From NCBI GenBank assembly GCA_049366715.1, contig JBMNCQ010000004.1:248001-312000 (forward strand): a stretch of 64,000 nucleotides of DNA. Reading direction: 5' to 3'. The stretch's first letter is position 1, and each line of letters opens with the position of its first letter. Below, one piece after another: positions 52,559 through 61,260 of this stretch. The position numbers were made by a program, and so were the translations under genes. The notes beneath the pieces are model-generated. The model was given only the letters and a program-made list of their open reading frames with translations, was not told the origin of the DNA and ran no database searches. Source of the DNA: JBMNCQ01 sp049366715. Lineage in GTDB: Bacteria; Bacillota; Peptococcia; Peptococcales; BICA1-8.

Positions 52559-53012
52559 CTTTAACTGCCCCTTTAGATTGTTTTAATTCCTCAAGGAGGT
52601 AGTGTTTGGTGGTATATCTTTTATCATTCAGTATGATCTGCTTACCCAGGAGATTCTTCGTATTAATTACGAGGGGAGCCAGTAAATTGGCGGTAGTTTT
52701 TTTTAAATCTTCCGGTACTACGACGATAGCAAATATGGCAACATCTTCAGTTTCCGCTATTTTTAATTCCTCTACGACAGCCTCCGGAATGTCCAATTCA
52801 TAATCCGGTCTGAATAAAAAAGGGTTAATAATCACAAAAGCCAGTTCCCCGTCTTCTACCGACTGGAGCCAGGCAAAAGGCACATCCTTGTTTTCATTTT
52901 CTATAATAAAGAATTTTTTCATCTCCTCAAAGGCCATAATGCCCTGCGGAAAATGAATTATCCTGCTTTCATCAATTTCTACTTCACCAAAGTGCTTCGT
53001 TTTAAACAGCAC
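52542..53012 (-). CDS. fliW: Flagellar assembly factor FliW
   Basis: A 156-residue CsrA antagonist and flagellin sensor. Landmarks are ESRIIHFPQGIMAFEE near 15, FAWLQSVEDGELAFVIINPF near 45-65 and the C-terminal half with NLLAPLVINTKNLLGKQIIL. GTG at 53012 is preceded by GGGGGAGA; a start at 53051 has none. FliW, CsrA and flagellin form the partner-switch circuit known from Bacillus. Confidence 0.96.
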   Translation of the reverse strand: MLFKTKHFGEVEIDESRIIHFPQGIMAFEEMKKFFIIENENKDVPFAWLQSVEDGELAFVIINPFLFRPDYELDIPEAVVEELKIAETEDVAIFAIVVVPEDLKKTTANLLAPLVINTKNLLGKQIILNDKRYTTKHYLLEELKQSKGAVKDACAK

Positions 53013-53127
53013 GAATATTCTCCCCCAATATAAGATAGTATGTATCTTCACCGCTACCTATAGCTGCTGCGGCACCTGCAGAATACCTCTATCACTTGCC
53101 CACTTGCTTTTTTTACTTTTTCAGGCT

Positions 53128-53670
53128 TTATCCCTGCTCATTAATATAATTAAAATCGATATCAGGCCACTGACGCAGGAATATCTCAACCCTGCCGGGC
53201 AGGTAGTCAATCACCGGCTTGCGTACTTCATAGCTTATTTGCGGTTTATTCAGCTGCCACTCTATTTCAAGATGTCCGGTAACCTCAAACTCAGGCCGGC
53301 TTTGGGGAATAAAGCCTATGTTAAAATCACGGGCCGGGAAAGCACGCTTAGCTCCGAGCACAGCGATGGGGTTCCCCCCCTTTTCTATCTGGGCCAGCAT
53401 ATCCCCTTCCTGATTCATCTCGGCAATATTCCGTAAAAACTTATTGTAATTTCGCTGGCGTATTTCCTTCATTAGATCCAGCGGACGTTTGAGCCCTGCC
53501 TCAGCAAAACACCGGTATTGATCAATCAACACTTTAGGCAGTTCCCGGTCAATCTTCAGCTCTGCCCTAGGCTGCTCAATATGTAATTCCCCTCTGGGTT
53601 GTTCAATGCGCTGTCTGCCCCAGATCGTATTTATCCCGAGCAAAGCCGGTGTGGTCCTAATTTGGAGCAT
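53128..53670 (-). CDS. DUF6470 (YviE-like) protein
   Basis: A 180-residue protein found between flgL and fliW in Firmicutes (YviE in Bacillus). It has IRTTPALLGINT at the start, short repeats (RIEQPRGELHIEQPRAELKI) of about eight residues, and an NIGFIPQSRPEFEVTGHLEIEW region. No signal peptide or TM segment. Function unknown; position and conservation suggest a role in filament assembly or export. Confidence 0.85.
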   Translation of the reverse strand: MLQIRTTPALLGINTIWGRQRIEQPRGELHIEQPRAELKIDRELPKVLIDQYRCFAEAGLKRPLDLMKEIRQRNYNKFLRNIAEMNQEGDMLAQIEKGGNPIAVLGAKRAFPARDFNIGFIPQSRPEFEVTGHLEIEWQLNKPQISYEVRKPVIDYLPGRVEIFLRQWPDIDFNYINEQG

Positions 53671-53712
53671 AAGCTCACTCCTTTATATTTATACCCGCCG
53701 CAAACGTACCCG

Positions 53713-54618
53713 TTAACTTAGAAAATCGGCTAAAGAGGGTTGAATGATCTTGGCGCCTGCGGCCAGAGAAGCCCGGTAAACATTTTCCTGATTTGTCAAT
53801 TCAATAATTAATTGGGCCATATCAACATCTTCATTCGTACTTAACACTTTTTGATAACTGGTTTCCATGTCGGCCAGCCTGTTGTTAATCAATTCCAGAC
53901 GATTATATTTAGCACCCACTTCCGAGCGGTAACTTAAGACATTATTCATATGGTCATCCAGTAAGGCCAGATCCGTACTCCCCAATTCATCATAGTTACC
54001 GTTTTCTAAATCAGTAACAATTTTATCTATTGTCGCAAAGATGCTGTTAGAAGTATCAGGGGTATCCCCGCTAAAATCAATGCCAAAAACACTGCCGTCT
54101 AAGTTGACCTGCATTAAAATATTTTCTCCGGTTTCATAATTAATCGGCTCGGTATTCCCCTCCCATTCCCCGCTGGCGGCATTATATACCTGCTGCATAG
54201 TGTGGGTCCCACCGAATATATAACGGTCATCTAAAGAGGTATTGGCTACATCGGCTATTTCTTCCTTGAGCTGTTTGATCTCATCAGAAATGGCTTTTAA
54301 CGAAGATTCGTCATTGCTGCCGTTGGAAGCTTTGACAACCAGTTCCCGGACTCTGTGGATTACCTCATCATACGTATTCAAAGCACTATCGGCTCTTTCT
54401 ACCCAGGATATGGCGTCCCCGACATTTTTTTGAAACTGTTCATTTTGGCGCAGCTTGGTGCGCAAACGCAATGATGTCACGATTCCGGCAGGGTCATCGG
54501 AAGGTTTGTTAATCTTAGAACCTGTGGCCAGCTGTATGTTTAACTCATCCATTCTGCCCAGATTGTTATTATAATTGCGCAGAAAGTTGCTGATTAAAAC
54601 ACTTTGCGTAATTCTCAT
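53713..54618 (-). CDS. flgL: Hook-filament junction protein FlgL
   Basis: FlgL (HAP3), 301 residues, joins hook cap region and filament with FlgK. The flagellin-like N-terminus is MRITQSVLISNFLRNYNNNL, then TGSKINKPSDDPAG near 34. The C-terminal helix has YQKVLSTNEDVDMAQLIIEL and ENVYRASLAAGAKIIQPSL. The ATG at 54618 follows GGAGGAGG; an earlier in-frame ATG at 54639 begins with an atypical MEEDCK sequence. Confidence 0.96.
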   Translation of the reverse strand: MRITQSVLISNFLRNYNNNLGRMDELNIQLATGSKINKPSDDPAGIVTSLRLRTKLRQNEQFQKNVGDAISWVERADSALNTYDEVIHRVRELVVKASNGSNDESSLKAISDEIKQLKEEIADVANTSLDDRYIFGGTHTMQQVYNAASGEWEGNTEPINYETGENILMQVNLDGSVFGIDFSGDTPDTSNSIFATIDKIVTDLENGNYDELGSTDLALLDDHMNNVLSYRSEVGAKYNRLELINNRLADMETSYQKVLSTNEDVDMAQLIIELTNQENVYRASLAAGAKIIQPSLADFLS

Positions 54619-54705
54619 GCTTTTGCAGTCCTCCTCCATCTGTTTAATAAGAACATAACACCCTACTTTTATTCCTGCTGTCAGCTTAGCAGGTATTCTT
54701 TATTA

Positions 54706-56520
54706 TTATCTTCCCACTAATCCCAGCCTGTTAATCAGGGTATCCAGCATTTCATCTACAGCCGTTACATATCTGGCGGCTGAATTATAGGCATGCTGAA
54801 AACGGATCATATTCGTCATTTCTTCATCTAAGGAAACGCCCATGACCATCTGTCTCTTACTCTCCAACTGACTGACGACCAGCCCCTGATTTTCAACCAT
54901 CCGGTCTGCTTCCCGGGCTGTAACCCCCAGCTTTGCGGTTTCTGAGCGGTAATAATCATCCAGAGTAGTCCCTTCAATCATAGTGTTATCATATTTTAAC
55001 TGGGCAATATTCAAAGAATTACCGCCATCCCCGACGATATCCTCGATACCTCCATAAGGAGCACTTGTCGCAGCGGCAATTAAGTTTACCGTCTCCAAAA
55101 CATCAAAATTAATTGCGATATTCCCCGCTGAAAAACCGGAGGTCTCGTCTGTCACCATAAAAAAAGAAGCAGCCTTTCCCTGGAACTCAGGCTGGGGTTC
55201 CACTCCGTCATCCGCAAAGAATCCGAGAATATTAGCAGCTGCCTCCTCTAAAGACCCGGCCGCACCATAGTTTATTGCGACACTGCTTACCTCCAGCTTG
55301 GTTTCGTCCGCTACCGTATTACTGATCAGCCTGATTGCGCCGTCAACATTATAAGCAGTGACATTATGATTACCGGCCGCCAGCTGGGTATTGATTTCTT
55401 GAACGAGCTCATCATTATTATTATACGAACCGTTTGTTAAAGTGATAGAAGCAGCCGGACCGCCGTCTACGCTGAAATTCAGCGTATTATTGCTGCCGTC
55501 GATAACGACCGGACCGGTAAAATCCAGCCTTTGACCATGGGAATAACCCTGATAGTTTTGTAACGTAGGCATCAGACTATCTTCCACTATATGAAAACCC
55601 TGACTGTGCTGCTGGTTTATTTTTTCTGCAAAACTACAGGCCATCTTGTCCAGCTTATCTATAAACTGGACAACTACTTCATCCCGGGAATCAAGCATCC
55701 CTCTTAACTCGCCGTTGCGCAGCTTTACCTGAGTGCCATCGGACCAGACGACATCCGTAAAGCCTTCGGCATTAGACCTGCCCTCTATTGTATAAGTTTT
55801 ATTTCCGGAGACAATAGCCCGTCCACCGATAGATACGGAGATCGACCCGAATTGGTTTTCGACCACCTCAAGATCTACAAGCTGTGACATCTCGTCTAAC
55901 AGCAGATCTCTTTTATCCCGCAAATCATTAGCCTTGGGGCCTTCTGCTTCTCCTTTAACAATTTGATAGTTCAAATCCCTGATCTGCGTAGCCAGGGAAT
56001 TTAATTCACGGATATTTACATTGACAGATTCGTCAATATCCACACGAAGTTCTTCCAACTGCCTGTTCATATGATTAAAGGTTTCTACCACCGCTTGTCC
56101 TGTCTCAATTACGGTAGTTCTAACGGCGGAACTCTCCGGTTTACGGCTTAAGTCCTCCCAGGCACTCCAGAATAAATCCATCGTTGAACTTAATCCTGAT
56201 TCGGAAGGTTCGTTGATCACGACTTCTACTTTTTCCAGCACATTACTCTTAAACTCCCAGTAACCCAGGGAACGGTTTTCTGTCCGAAACTGCAGGTCCA
56301 GGTAGTTATCCCTCATCCGGCGCACATCATTAATTTCTACCCCAGTACCAATAAAACCGTTTACGGTTTTCAAAGGATAGGAAGAGGTCATTACTACCTC
56401 TTGACGGCTAAAGCCTTCCGTATTGGCATTGGCAATATTATGGCCTGTTGTCTCCAAAGCTTGCTGCTGGGCAGCCAGCCCTTTAGCCCCTATATTCAAA
56501 CCAAAAAATGTAGTTCGCAT
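54706..56520 (-). CDS. flgK: Hook-associated protein FlgK
   Basis: FlgK (HAP1), 604 residues. N-terminal TTFFGLNIGAKGLAAQQQAL and GHNIANANTEGFSRQEV are the rod/hook/HAP signature. The C-terminus has EEMTNMIRFQHAYNSAARYVTAVDEMLDTLINRLG, the axial-protein motif. The long middle contains a variable insert (about 320-480), which accounts for a length above many Bacillus homologues. It is preceded by flgN, its export chaperone. Confidence 0.97.
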   Translation of the reverse strand: MRTTFFGLNIGAKGLAAQQQALETTGHNIANANTEGFSRQEVVMTSSYPLKTVNGFIGTGVEINDVRRMRDNYLDLQFRTENRSLGYWEFKSNVLEKVEVVINEPSESGLSSTMDLFWSAWEDLSRKPESSAVRTTVIETGQAVVETFNHMNRQLEELRVDIDESVNVNIRELNSLATQIRDLNYQIVKGEAEGPKANDLRDKRDLLLDEMSQLVDLEVVENQFGSISVSIGGRAIVSGNKTYTIEGRSNAEGFTDVVWSDGTQVKLRNGELRGMLDSRDEVVVQFIDKLDKMACSFAEKINQQHSQGFHIVEDSLMPTLQNYQGYSHGQRLDFTGPVVIDGSNNTLNFSVDGGPAASITLTNGSYNNNDELVQEINTQLAAGNHNVTAYNVDGAIRLISNTVADETKLEVSSVAINYGAAGSLEEAAANILGFFADDGVEPQPEFQGKAASFFMVTDETSGFSAGNIAINFDVLETVNLIAAATSAPYGGIEDIVGDGGNSLNIAQLKYDNTMIEGTTLDDYYRSETAKLGVTAREADRMVENQGLVVSQLESKRQMVMGVSLDEEMTNMIRFQHAYNSAARYVTAVDEMLDTLINRLGLVGR

Positions 56521-56557
56521 TTTCCTCGCCTCACTCTCAGGTTGACGTTTTCATTTT

Positions 56558-57040
56558 TTAAGCTTTTGAATCAAAAATCCTGCTGCTCTGCTGCAAATTT
56601 TTACCCTCTTTCTGGGGGTATACCACTTCCCGTTCCGCTCTGGTAAGCGTATCTATGGTAAAATGTACGATCTGCAAAGCCTGTTCTATCAGGCTGGAGT
56701 TTTCGTGATTAATTTTATTAAGCCGCTCAACGATCTCATTAAGTTCGGTAAAAATAATATTCAGTTCACTTTTATAGGGTTCCTGAGCTTTGCCGGCAAT
56801 TTCTTTCAGCGCGATAAACTCAGTCTCAACTCCCCAGACCTCAGACAATCTATTCACAATCTCCAGTCTTTGATTTTCCAGTTTAGTGATGTGAATAATG
56901 ATTGTATGTTCTTCTTTATTTAAGCGGTCCAGTTCTTTAATATCATTTCCGATTAAAACCTGCTGCTTCTTTTCCGCTATGTCCAGCAAAGTTTTATATT
57001 CAATCAGTTGTTCCTTTAAAATATTAACTAATGCTTTCAT
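56558..57040 (-). CDS. flgN: FlgN-family export chaperone
   Basis: A 160-residue three-helix chaperone for FlgK and FlgL. It starts MKALVNILKEQLIEYKTLLD, with LDRLNKEEHTIIIHITKLENQ near 42. Its tail ends KEGKNLQQSSRIFDSKA. Position between flgM and flgK supports FlgN. No export signal. Confidence 0.9.
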   Translation of the reverse strand: MKALVNILKEQLIEYKTLLDIAEKKQQVLIGNDIKELDRLNKEEHTIIIHITKLENQRLEIVNRLSEVWGVETEFIALKEIAGKAQEPYKSELNIIFTELNEIVERLNKINHENSSLIEQALQIVHFTIDTLTRAEREVVYPQKEGKNLQQSSRIFDSKA

Positions 57041-57138
57041 AGCACACCATCCTAAATATTTTATTACGGGGCCGGCAAATGTCTACTCCTTCACTCACCC
57101 GCCGAAAAACAAAGCATATTTCCAATCCATAACTTTTC

Positions 57139-57423
57139 TCAGCCTTTTTTATCAAAAAGCATACCATTTACCATTTTTTCGGCTACATCCCCCGCTGAAA
57201 CATGATAGTTTCCCTGTTTAATGGCATTTTTTAGCTCGTTAACTTTCTCTGCACGGATTTCAGGAGCATTTTTAGCAGTATTAAAGATTTTACTTAAAAC
57301 CTGCGCTTCATTGGAGACCTGCATTTCATCCTTTTTGGCCTCGACGCTGTTTACCTTGTTTTTTCCCGCTACCTTTTTCTGGTCATAGGCTTTTAACACT
57401 CCGTGCATATGATTAATTTTCAC
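57139..57423 (-). CDS. flgM: Anti-sigma-28 factor FlgM
   Basis: A 94-residue FlgM that holds sigma-28 until the hook-basal body is complete. The C-terminal sigma-binding region has EIRAEKVNELKNAIKQGNYH and SAGDVAEKMVNGM, the family hallmark. The N-terminal half is polar and disordered. GTG at 57423 is chosen for its AAAGGGTGG; the longer frame starts with unlikely residues (MLFCLVLK). Transcription should come from the sigma-28 site at 57469-57495. Confidence 0.92.
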   Translation of the reverse strand: MKINHMHGVLKAYDQKKVAGKNKVNSVEAKKDEMQVSNEAQVLSKIFNTAKNAPEIRAEKVNELKNAIKQGNYHVSAGDVAEKMVNGMLFDKKG

Positions 57424-57453
57424 TGCCGACCACCCTTTCAAAACTAAACAAAA

Positions 57454-57484
57454 TAACACCTACCATATATATCGGTAGGTGTTA
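57454..57484 (-). terminator. Terminator of the YvyF-like gene
   Basis: An 11-bp stem, TAACACCTACC with GGTAGGTGTTA around a 9-base AT loop, on the minus strand followed by TTTTG. It overlaps the -10 of the flgM promoter. Confidence 0.8.
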
Positions 57485-57495
57485 AAAAATCTTTA
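57469..57495 (-). promoter_or_regulatory. Sigma-28 promoter of flgM operon
   Basis: On the minus strand TAAA (57495-57492), 15 bases, ACCGATAT (57476-57469). Spacing and sequence agree with the flaG promoter. Confidence 0.83.
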
Positions 57496-57502
57496 GGGTC
57501 TT

Positions 57503-57898
57503 TCACTCTTTTATGTGAAATTTTACTTTCGGTTTATTGACCAGTTCTTCCTTTCTCTCCTTACTGCTGAGGGGACCGGAAAATCCTTTGGCTAATTCAT
57601 TAGAGCATTGCTGACAGTATCTGCCCTTTGGCATCATTTTCCCGCATCTTTCACAAGAAACAGTAAGTCCCGTGTGATTTTCACCTTCAAGCCTGCCCTC
57701 ACGGACCCACTTAACAATTTTACTTTCATCAACTTCTGTAGCTTCAGACAATTCAAAGATACTGATATGAGGATTCTTCTTTAAATGATTCTTTACTTTA
57801 ACAAATTCTTCTTCCTCATTTTTCTTACAGGCCGGACAAAGATTGCTATGTAAATATACAAATACCCTGCCGCACTGGGGGCAGTTTCTTAAATCCAT
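57503..57898 (-). CDS. yvyF: YvyF/TIGR03826-type flagellar operon protein
   Basis: A 131-residue zinc-ribbon protein. Two Cys pairs lie at each end: CPQCGRVF/CPACKK at residues 5-27 and CERCGKMM/CQQCSNEL near 85-105. Between them is an MerR-like winged helix (ISIFELSEATEVDESKIVKWVREGRLEG) that may bind DNA. Its Bacillus counterpart, YvyF, lies between comF and flgM, as here. Function is not established. The ATG at 57898 follows GGAGGG. Confidence 0.88.
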   Translation of the reverse strand: MDLRNCPQCGRVFVYLHSNLCPACKKNEEEEFVKVKNHLKKNPHISIFELSEATEVDESKIVKWVREGRLEGENHTGLTVSCERCGKMMPKGRYCQQCSNELAKGFSGPLSSKERKEELVNKPKVKFHIKE

Positions 57899-57962
57899 AT
57901 TAATCTCCCTCCTATTTTCACTATCTTCGACCAATTCTTATTATTTCCTGCAAAAAAATATT

Positions 57963-58124
57963 TTAATGTAAAAGATTATCTTTATTTCCCTCATAAACAT
58001 TACACAACCAGGGAGATTCCTTAGACTGGGAGAGCCTGTCATTATTACCCTGCGCAACAACCTGCCTGACCATTTTATACAGCATTAATCTTTCATGGAT
58101 CTCTTTTAAAGTCATATGACCCAT
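57963..58124 (-). CDS. Small conserved-looking protein, unknown
   Basis: A 53-residue frame with GGGGAGG seven bases before its ATG. Helical N-terminus (MTLKEIHERLMLYKMVRQVV), then a polar stretch with NNDRLSQSKE and a single Cys (WLCNVYEG). It starts about 65 bp upstream of the YvyF-like gene. Good ribosome-binding site and balanced composition support it; I recognise no family. An alternative ATG lies three codons in. Confidence 0.6.
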   Translation of the reverse strand: MGHMTLKEIHERLMLYKMVRQVVAQGNNDRLSQSKESPWLCNVYEGNKDNLLH

Positions 58125-58355
58125 AATAATACCTCCCCAAAACTCTAATCTCTATAAATAAATTAACCAATTTGACACCTTCCTAAACATGAATCATTAA
58201 AGCCGTCCGGTACCGGCAAAAATAATTCCACTCCTGCCGGTTATCTGGTAAAGTATAATTATCATCGCAAAGCATATTTACTGCGCTTTCACGCCGTCAC
58301 TTTTTTTATTATTCTACTTTTCACGCTTTTACTCTGTTAAAGAGGTGGCCTGGAT

Positions 58356-59057
58356 ATGAGTATTTTATCCTTTATTTGGGAATTCATATTCCCTACTCCT
58401 AGAATCTGTCCCTTCTGTTCTGCCAAGCAGGAGAAACTTATGATTTGTTCAAGTTGCAGAACCATTTTGCAGGATTATAAAGAAAGATTGACACAATGCA
58501 CCAGATGCGGGACCTTTGGCAAACCCGGCAGAGTTTGCGATAACTGTAGAGAGTGGCCCGGATATCTCAAAAAAAATTTTACGGCCGTCCCCTACGAAAA
58601 GCAGTATCGGCACGCACTCCACCTGTTGAAGTTCAAAAAGCAAGGCTGGTTAACACCTGTTTTCGTAGAATTAATGACCGAGGAACTGCCAGTAAGTGCC
58701 ATAGATTTAATTATCCCGGTGCCCCTCCACCATAACCGTTTAAAAGAAAGAGGCTTTAATCAAGCCGCCCTAATGGCTAAAGAAGCGGCCCGTAAATTAG
58801 AGCTTGCCTACGACGATAAAGTTTTGTATAGAATAATGGACACTCCCCACCAAACCGGCCTAACCAAAAGCCAGCGGCAAAGAAACCTCACCAATGCCTT
58901 CAGTGTTCCTGATGTCGCAAAGGTCCGGAGCCGTACGGTCCTGCTGGTAGACGATGTAATCACCAGCGGTACAACGATTCGGGAATGTGCCAAAACCCTC
59001 CGTAAAGCAGGGGCCAAAGCTGTTTACAGCGCCACTTTTGCTGCCGGGATCAGATAG
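58356..59057 (+). CDS. comF: ComF family amidophosphoribosyltransferase-like protein
   Basis: A 233-residue ComF protein, needed for DNA uptake in Bacillus. Zinc-binding Cys pairs CPFCSAK/CSSC and CTRCGTFG/CDNC occupy residues 17-70. The phosphoribosyltransferase fold follows, with the PRPP loop VLLVDDVITSGTTIREC near 195-210. IPVPLHHNRLKERGFNQA near 120 is the ComF motif. It is divergent from the flagellar genes, next to YvyF as in Bacillus. GAGGTGG precedes the ATG. Confidence 0.93.
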   Translation: MSILSFIWEFIFPTPRICPFCSAKQEKLMICSSCRTILQDYKERLTQCTRCGTFGKPGRVCDNCREWPGYLKKNFTAVPYEKQYRHALHLLKFKKQGWLTPVFVELMTEELPVSAIDLIIPVPLHHNRLKERGFNQAALMAKEAARKLELAYDDKVLYRIMDTPHQTGLTKSQRQRNLTNAFSVPDVAKVRSRTVLLVDDVITSGTTIRECAKTLRKAGAKAVYSATFAAGIR

Positions 59058-59111
59058 CGGTAAACTTGCAGCTTGCGTTAGCCCTTTGTCCGGGCAAGTA
59101 AATGCTAAACG

Positions 59112-59173
59112 CCCCAAAGGGTCAAAACTTGAGACGTATCGGTTAATACGCTGAGAATTTTGACCCTTTGGGG
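59112..59173. repeat. 16-bp inverted repeat between comF and codY
   Basis: CCCCAAAGGGTCAAAA and its exact complement at 59158-59173, around a 30-base loop with its own small GTAT/ATAC stem. It lies between the convergent ends of comF and codY. No long U-tract follows on either side, though the A/T ends of the stem may help. Confidence 0.7.
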
Positions 59174-59206
59174 AAATAACGTCAGATGAAGCTTTACTGC
59201 TCCGTT

Positions 59207-59938
59207 TTAGATCTGAGCCAGTTCTTCGTACAGATAGTCATTTAGTACTTTAATATACGTGCCTTTCATCCCTAGTGAACGGGCATCAATAACACCGGCG
59301 CTTTCTAGTTTCCGTAGCGCATTAACGATCACTGAACGGGTTAATTTATACTGTTCAGCCAGTTTACTTGCTACCAGAAAACCTTCACTGCCTTCTATTT
59401 CATTGAAAATGTATTTTACAGCCTCTAATTCAGAGTAGGATAAAACTTCTAAAGCCAGCTGCACTACGGTTTTCTTACGGGCTTCATTCTCGATTTTCTG
59501 ATTAACAATACGCATAATCTGCATACCGGCTACTGAAGACCCGTACTCTGTAAGAATAACTTCCGCCGGACTAAAAGGCTGTCCTTTTCTGGTATAAACC
59601 AATGTCCCTAATCTCTCGCCGCTGCTTAAGACAGGAGCCAGAATTACATTGTAGTCATCCCTTTTGAGATTAATTTCTGTCTGCGTATAACCGAAAATCC
59701 ATTGCGTACATTCTTCGGAAAACTGCTTTCCTTCCAAATCTTCGGGACCAAATAAACTCTCTACTTCAATTTCAGATTGACCCAATAATCTACCTTTTCT
59801 TCCTATTATGTAGACATTGCACCCAATTATATCCCTGAGTTCATTGGCAATACTTTCAAAATCCAAAGCATTACTTGCTGCCTTCTGCAATAATTGGTGC
59901 ATTACTCTGGTCTTTTCTAATAAGGTTTGAATTTCCAT
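59207..59938 (-). CDS. codY: Global regulator CodY
   Basis: CodY represses stationary-phase, sporulation and motility genes when GTP and branched-chain amino acids are plentiful. The 243 residues have the GAF domain (LLEKTRVMHQLLQKA at the start, ANELRDIIGCNVYII near 30). The C-terminal winged helix is KLAEQYKLTRSVIVNALRKL near 190, with AGVIDARSLGMKGTYIKV. Slightly shorter than the Bacillus protein. It is monocistronic and lies between two large hairpins. An upstream AT-rich stretch with TGAAAAATTAATTTTTTCA may be autoregulatory. Confidence 0.96.
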   Translation of the reverse strand: MEIQTLLEKTRVMHQLLQKAASNALDFESIANELRDIIGCNVYIIGRKGRLLGQSEIEVESLFGPEDLEGKQFSEECTQWIFGYTQTEINLKRDDYNVILAPVLSSGERLGTLVYTRKGQPFSPAEVILTEYGSSVAGMQIMRIVNQKIENEARKKTVVQLALEVLSYSELEAVKYIFNEIEGSEGFLVASKLAEQYKLTRSVIVNALRKLESAGVIDARSLGMKGTYIKVLNDYLYEELAQI

Positions 59939-60150
59939 ACGAATAAAAATACCTCCTATATTTTGGATTTGTTAGTATTATTGCCAACAATATGTAATTT
60001 ATACATTTAAAGTAAATTTCATTTGTGAAAAATTAATTTTTTCATATTTTTGTTTAATATTTTTAATTTTTCCATATCTATGTTCAAAATTGAGCAGACA
60101 ATACGATATTTTAAGGCGCAAACCCAGGCAGATACTCATTAAACATCCAT

Positions 60151-60209
60151 AATGGGACATAAGCTAAGGGACATGCCTTCAGAGCATGTCCCTTAGCTTA
60201 TGTCCCATT
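60151..60209. repeat. 25-bp perfect inverted repeat between codY and dusB
   Basis: AATGGGACATAAGCTAAGGG-ACATG at 60151-60175 is the exact complement of 60185-60209, with a 9-base loop. It starts 10 bp past the dusB stop and may act as a terminator on the minus strand, but its perfection and length are also like a REP or MITE element. Confidence 0.9.
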
Positions 60210-60218
60210 TTCCTATCT

Positions 60219-61184
60219 TTATATTTCACTTCTCTCCAGGTAGCCATACAACATCTCTTTCACTTCTTCCAGGGTAGAGAGCTTATTTACATGATCCCTC
60301 ATCCGCGCTGCATGGGGCAGGCCTTTAAAGTACCAGGCCATATGTTTACGCAGCTCTTTTACAGCTACTGCCTCATCTTTATATTTTACCGCTAATTCCA
60401 CATGTCTCACAGCTGTTGAAATTCTCTCCGCTATTGAAGGCTCAGGTAAGTCGTTGCCTGATAATAATTGCGCTAATCGCCCAAAAATCCAGGGATTCCC
60501 CAGAGCTCCCCGGCCGATCATTATCCCGTCACAACCCGTTGCCGTAAACATTCTCAAACCATCTTCCGGCCAAAAGATGTCACCGTTGCCTATAACCGGC
60601 ACCTGAACAGCCTCTTTTACTGCTTTGATTATACTCCAGTCGGCCTGACCGGAGTAATATTGAGAACGGGTTCTGCCATGTACCGCTACGGCTGCCGCCC
60701 CGCTTTCTTCCATCTCCCGGGCAAAGGCAACGGCATTGATATTCGTGTCATCCCAGCCCTTGCGAATTTTTACAGTCACCGGTATTTTCACACGATTTAC
60801 AACGGCTCTGACGATCTGCCCCGCAAGACCGGGCTCAAGCATTAGAGCAGAACCCTCACTATTTCTGACTACTTTAGGTACCGGACATCCCATATTAATA
60901 TCAATGATATCCGCACCATAGTCTTCCACAATCTTAGCACCTTCCGCCATGATCCTTGGCTCAGAACCAAAGAGCTGGACACTTAGCGGCGGTTTTTCAT
61001 CCTTAAGATCGATTAAAGCAAATGTCCGTTCATTCTTATAAGTAAGCGCTTTAGCACTTACCATTTCCGTATAGACCAAACCACAGCCCTGCTCCTTCAC
61101 AACCATTCGAAAGGCTTTATCCGTCACTCCGGCCATAGGTGCACATACCACCGGATTGGCGATTTGAATATTTCCTATCCGCAT
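60219..61184 (-). CDS. dusB: tRNA-dihydrouridine synthase
   Basis: DusB reduces uridines in tRNA with FMN. The 321-residue protein starts RIGNIQIANPVVCAPMAGVTD, with the catalytic Cys in DINMGCPVPKVVRNSEGSAL near 98. AVHGRTRSQYYSGQADW is near 168 and VIGNGDIF near 195. The C-terminal helical domain has LRKHMAWYFKGLP. It precedes the coaX gene's end by about 75 bp on the same strand. Confidence 0.97.
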   Translation of the reverse strand: MRIGNIQIANPVVCAPMAGVTDKAFRMVVKEQGCGLVYTEMVSAKALTYKNERTFALIDLKDEKPPLSVQLFGSEPRIMAEGAKIVEDYGADIIDINMGCPVPKVVRNSEGSALMLEPGLAGQIVRAVVNRVKIPVTVKIRKGWDDTNINAVAFAREMEESGAAAVAVHGRTRSQYYSGQADWSIIKAVKEAVQVPVIGNGDIFWPEDGLRMFTATGCDGIMIGRGALGNPWIFGRLAQLLSGNDLPEPSIAERISTAVRHVELAVKYKDEAVAVKELRKHMAWYFKGLPHAARMRDHVNKLSTLEEVKEMLYGYLERSEI

Positions 61185-61260
61185 CAGTAAGCTCCTTTAG
61201 TTCGTTGCTGGTTTAGATAAATAAGGGGATAATTGTCCCGGAAGAGAACCCTCACTTCCC

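Noticed and set aside
59960..60110. CodY box autoregulating codY
   Set aside because: The AT-rich palindrome TGAAAAATTAATTTTTTCA differs from the AATTTTCWGAAAATT consensus; in such AT-rich sequence it could be chance.
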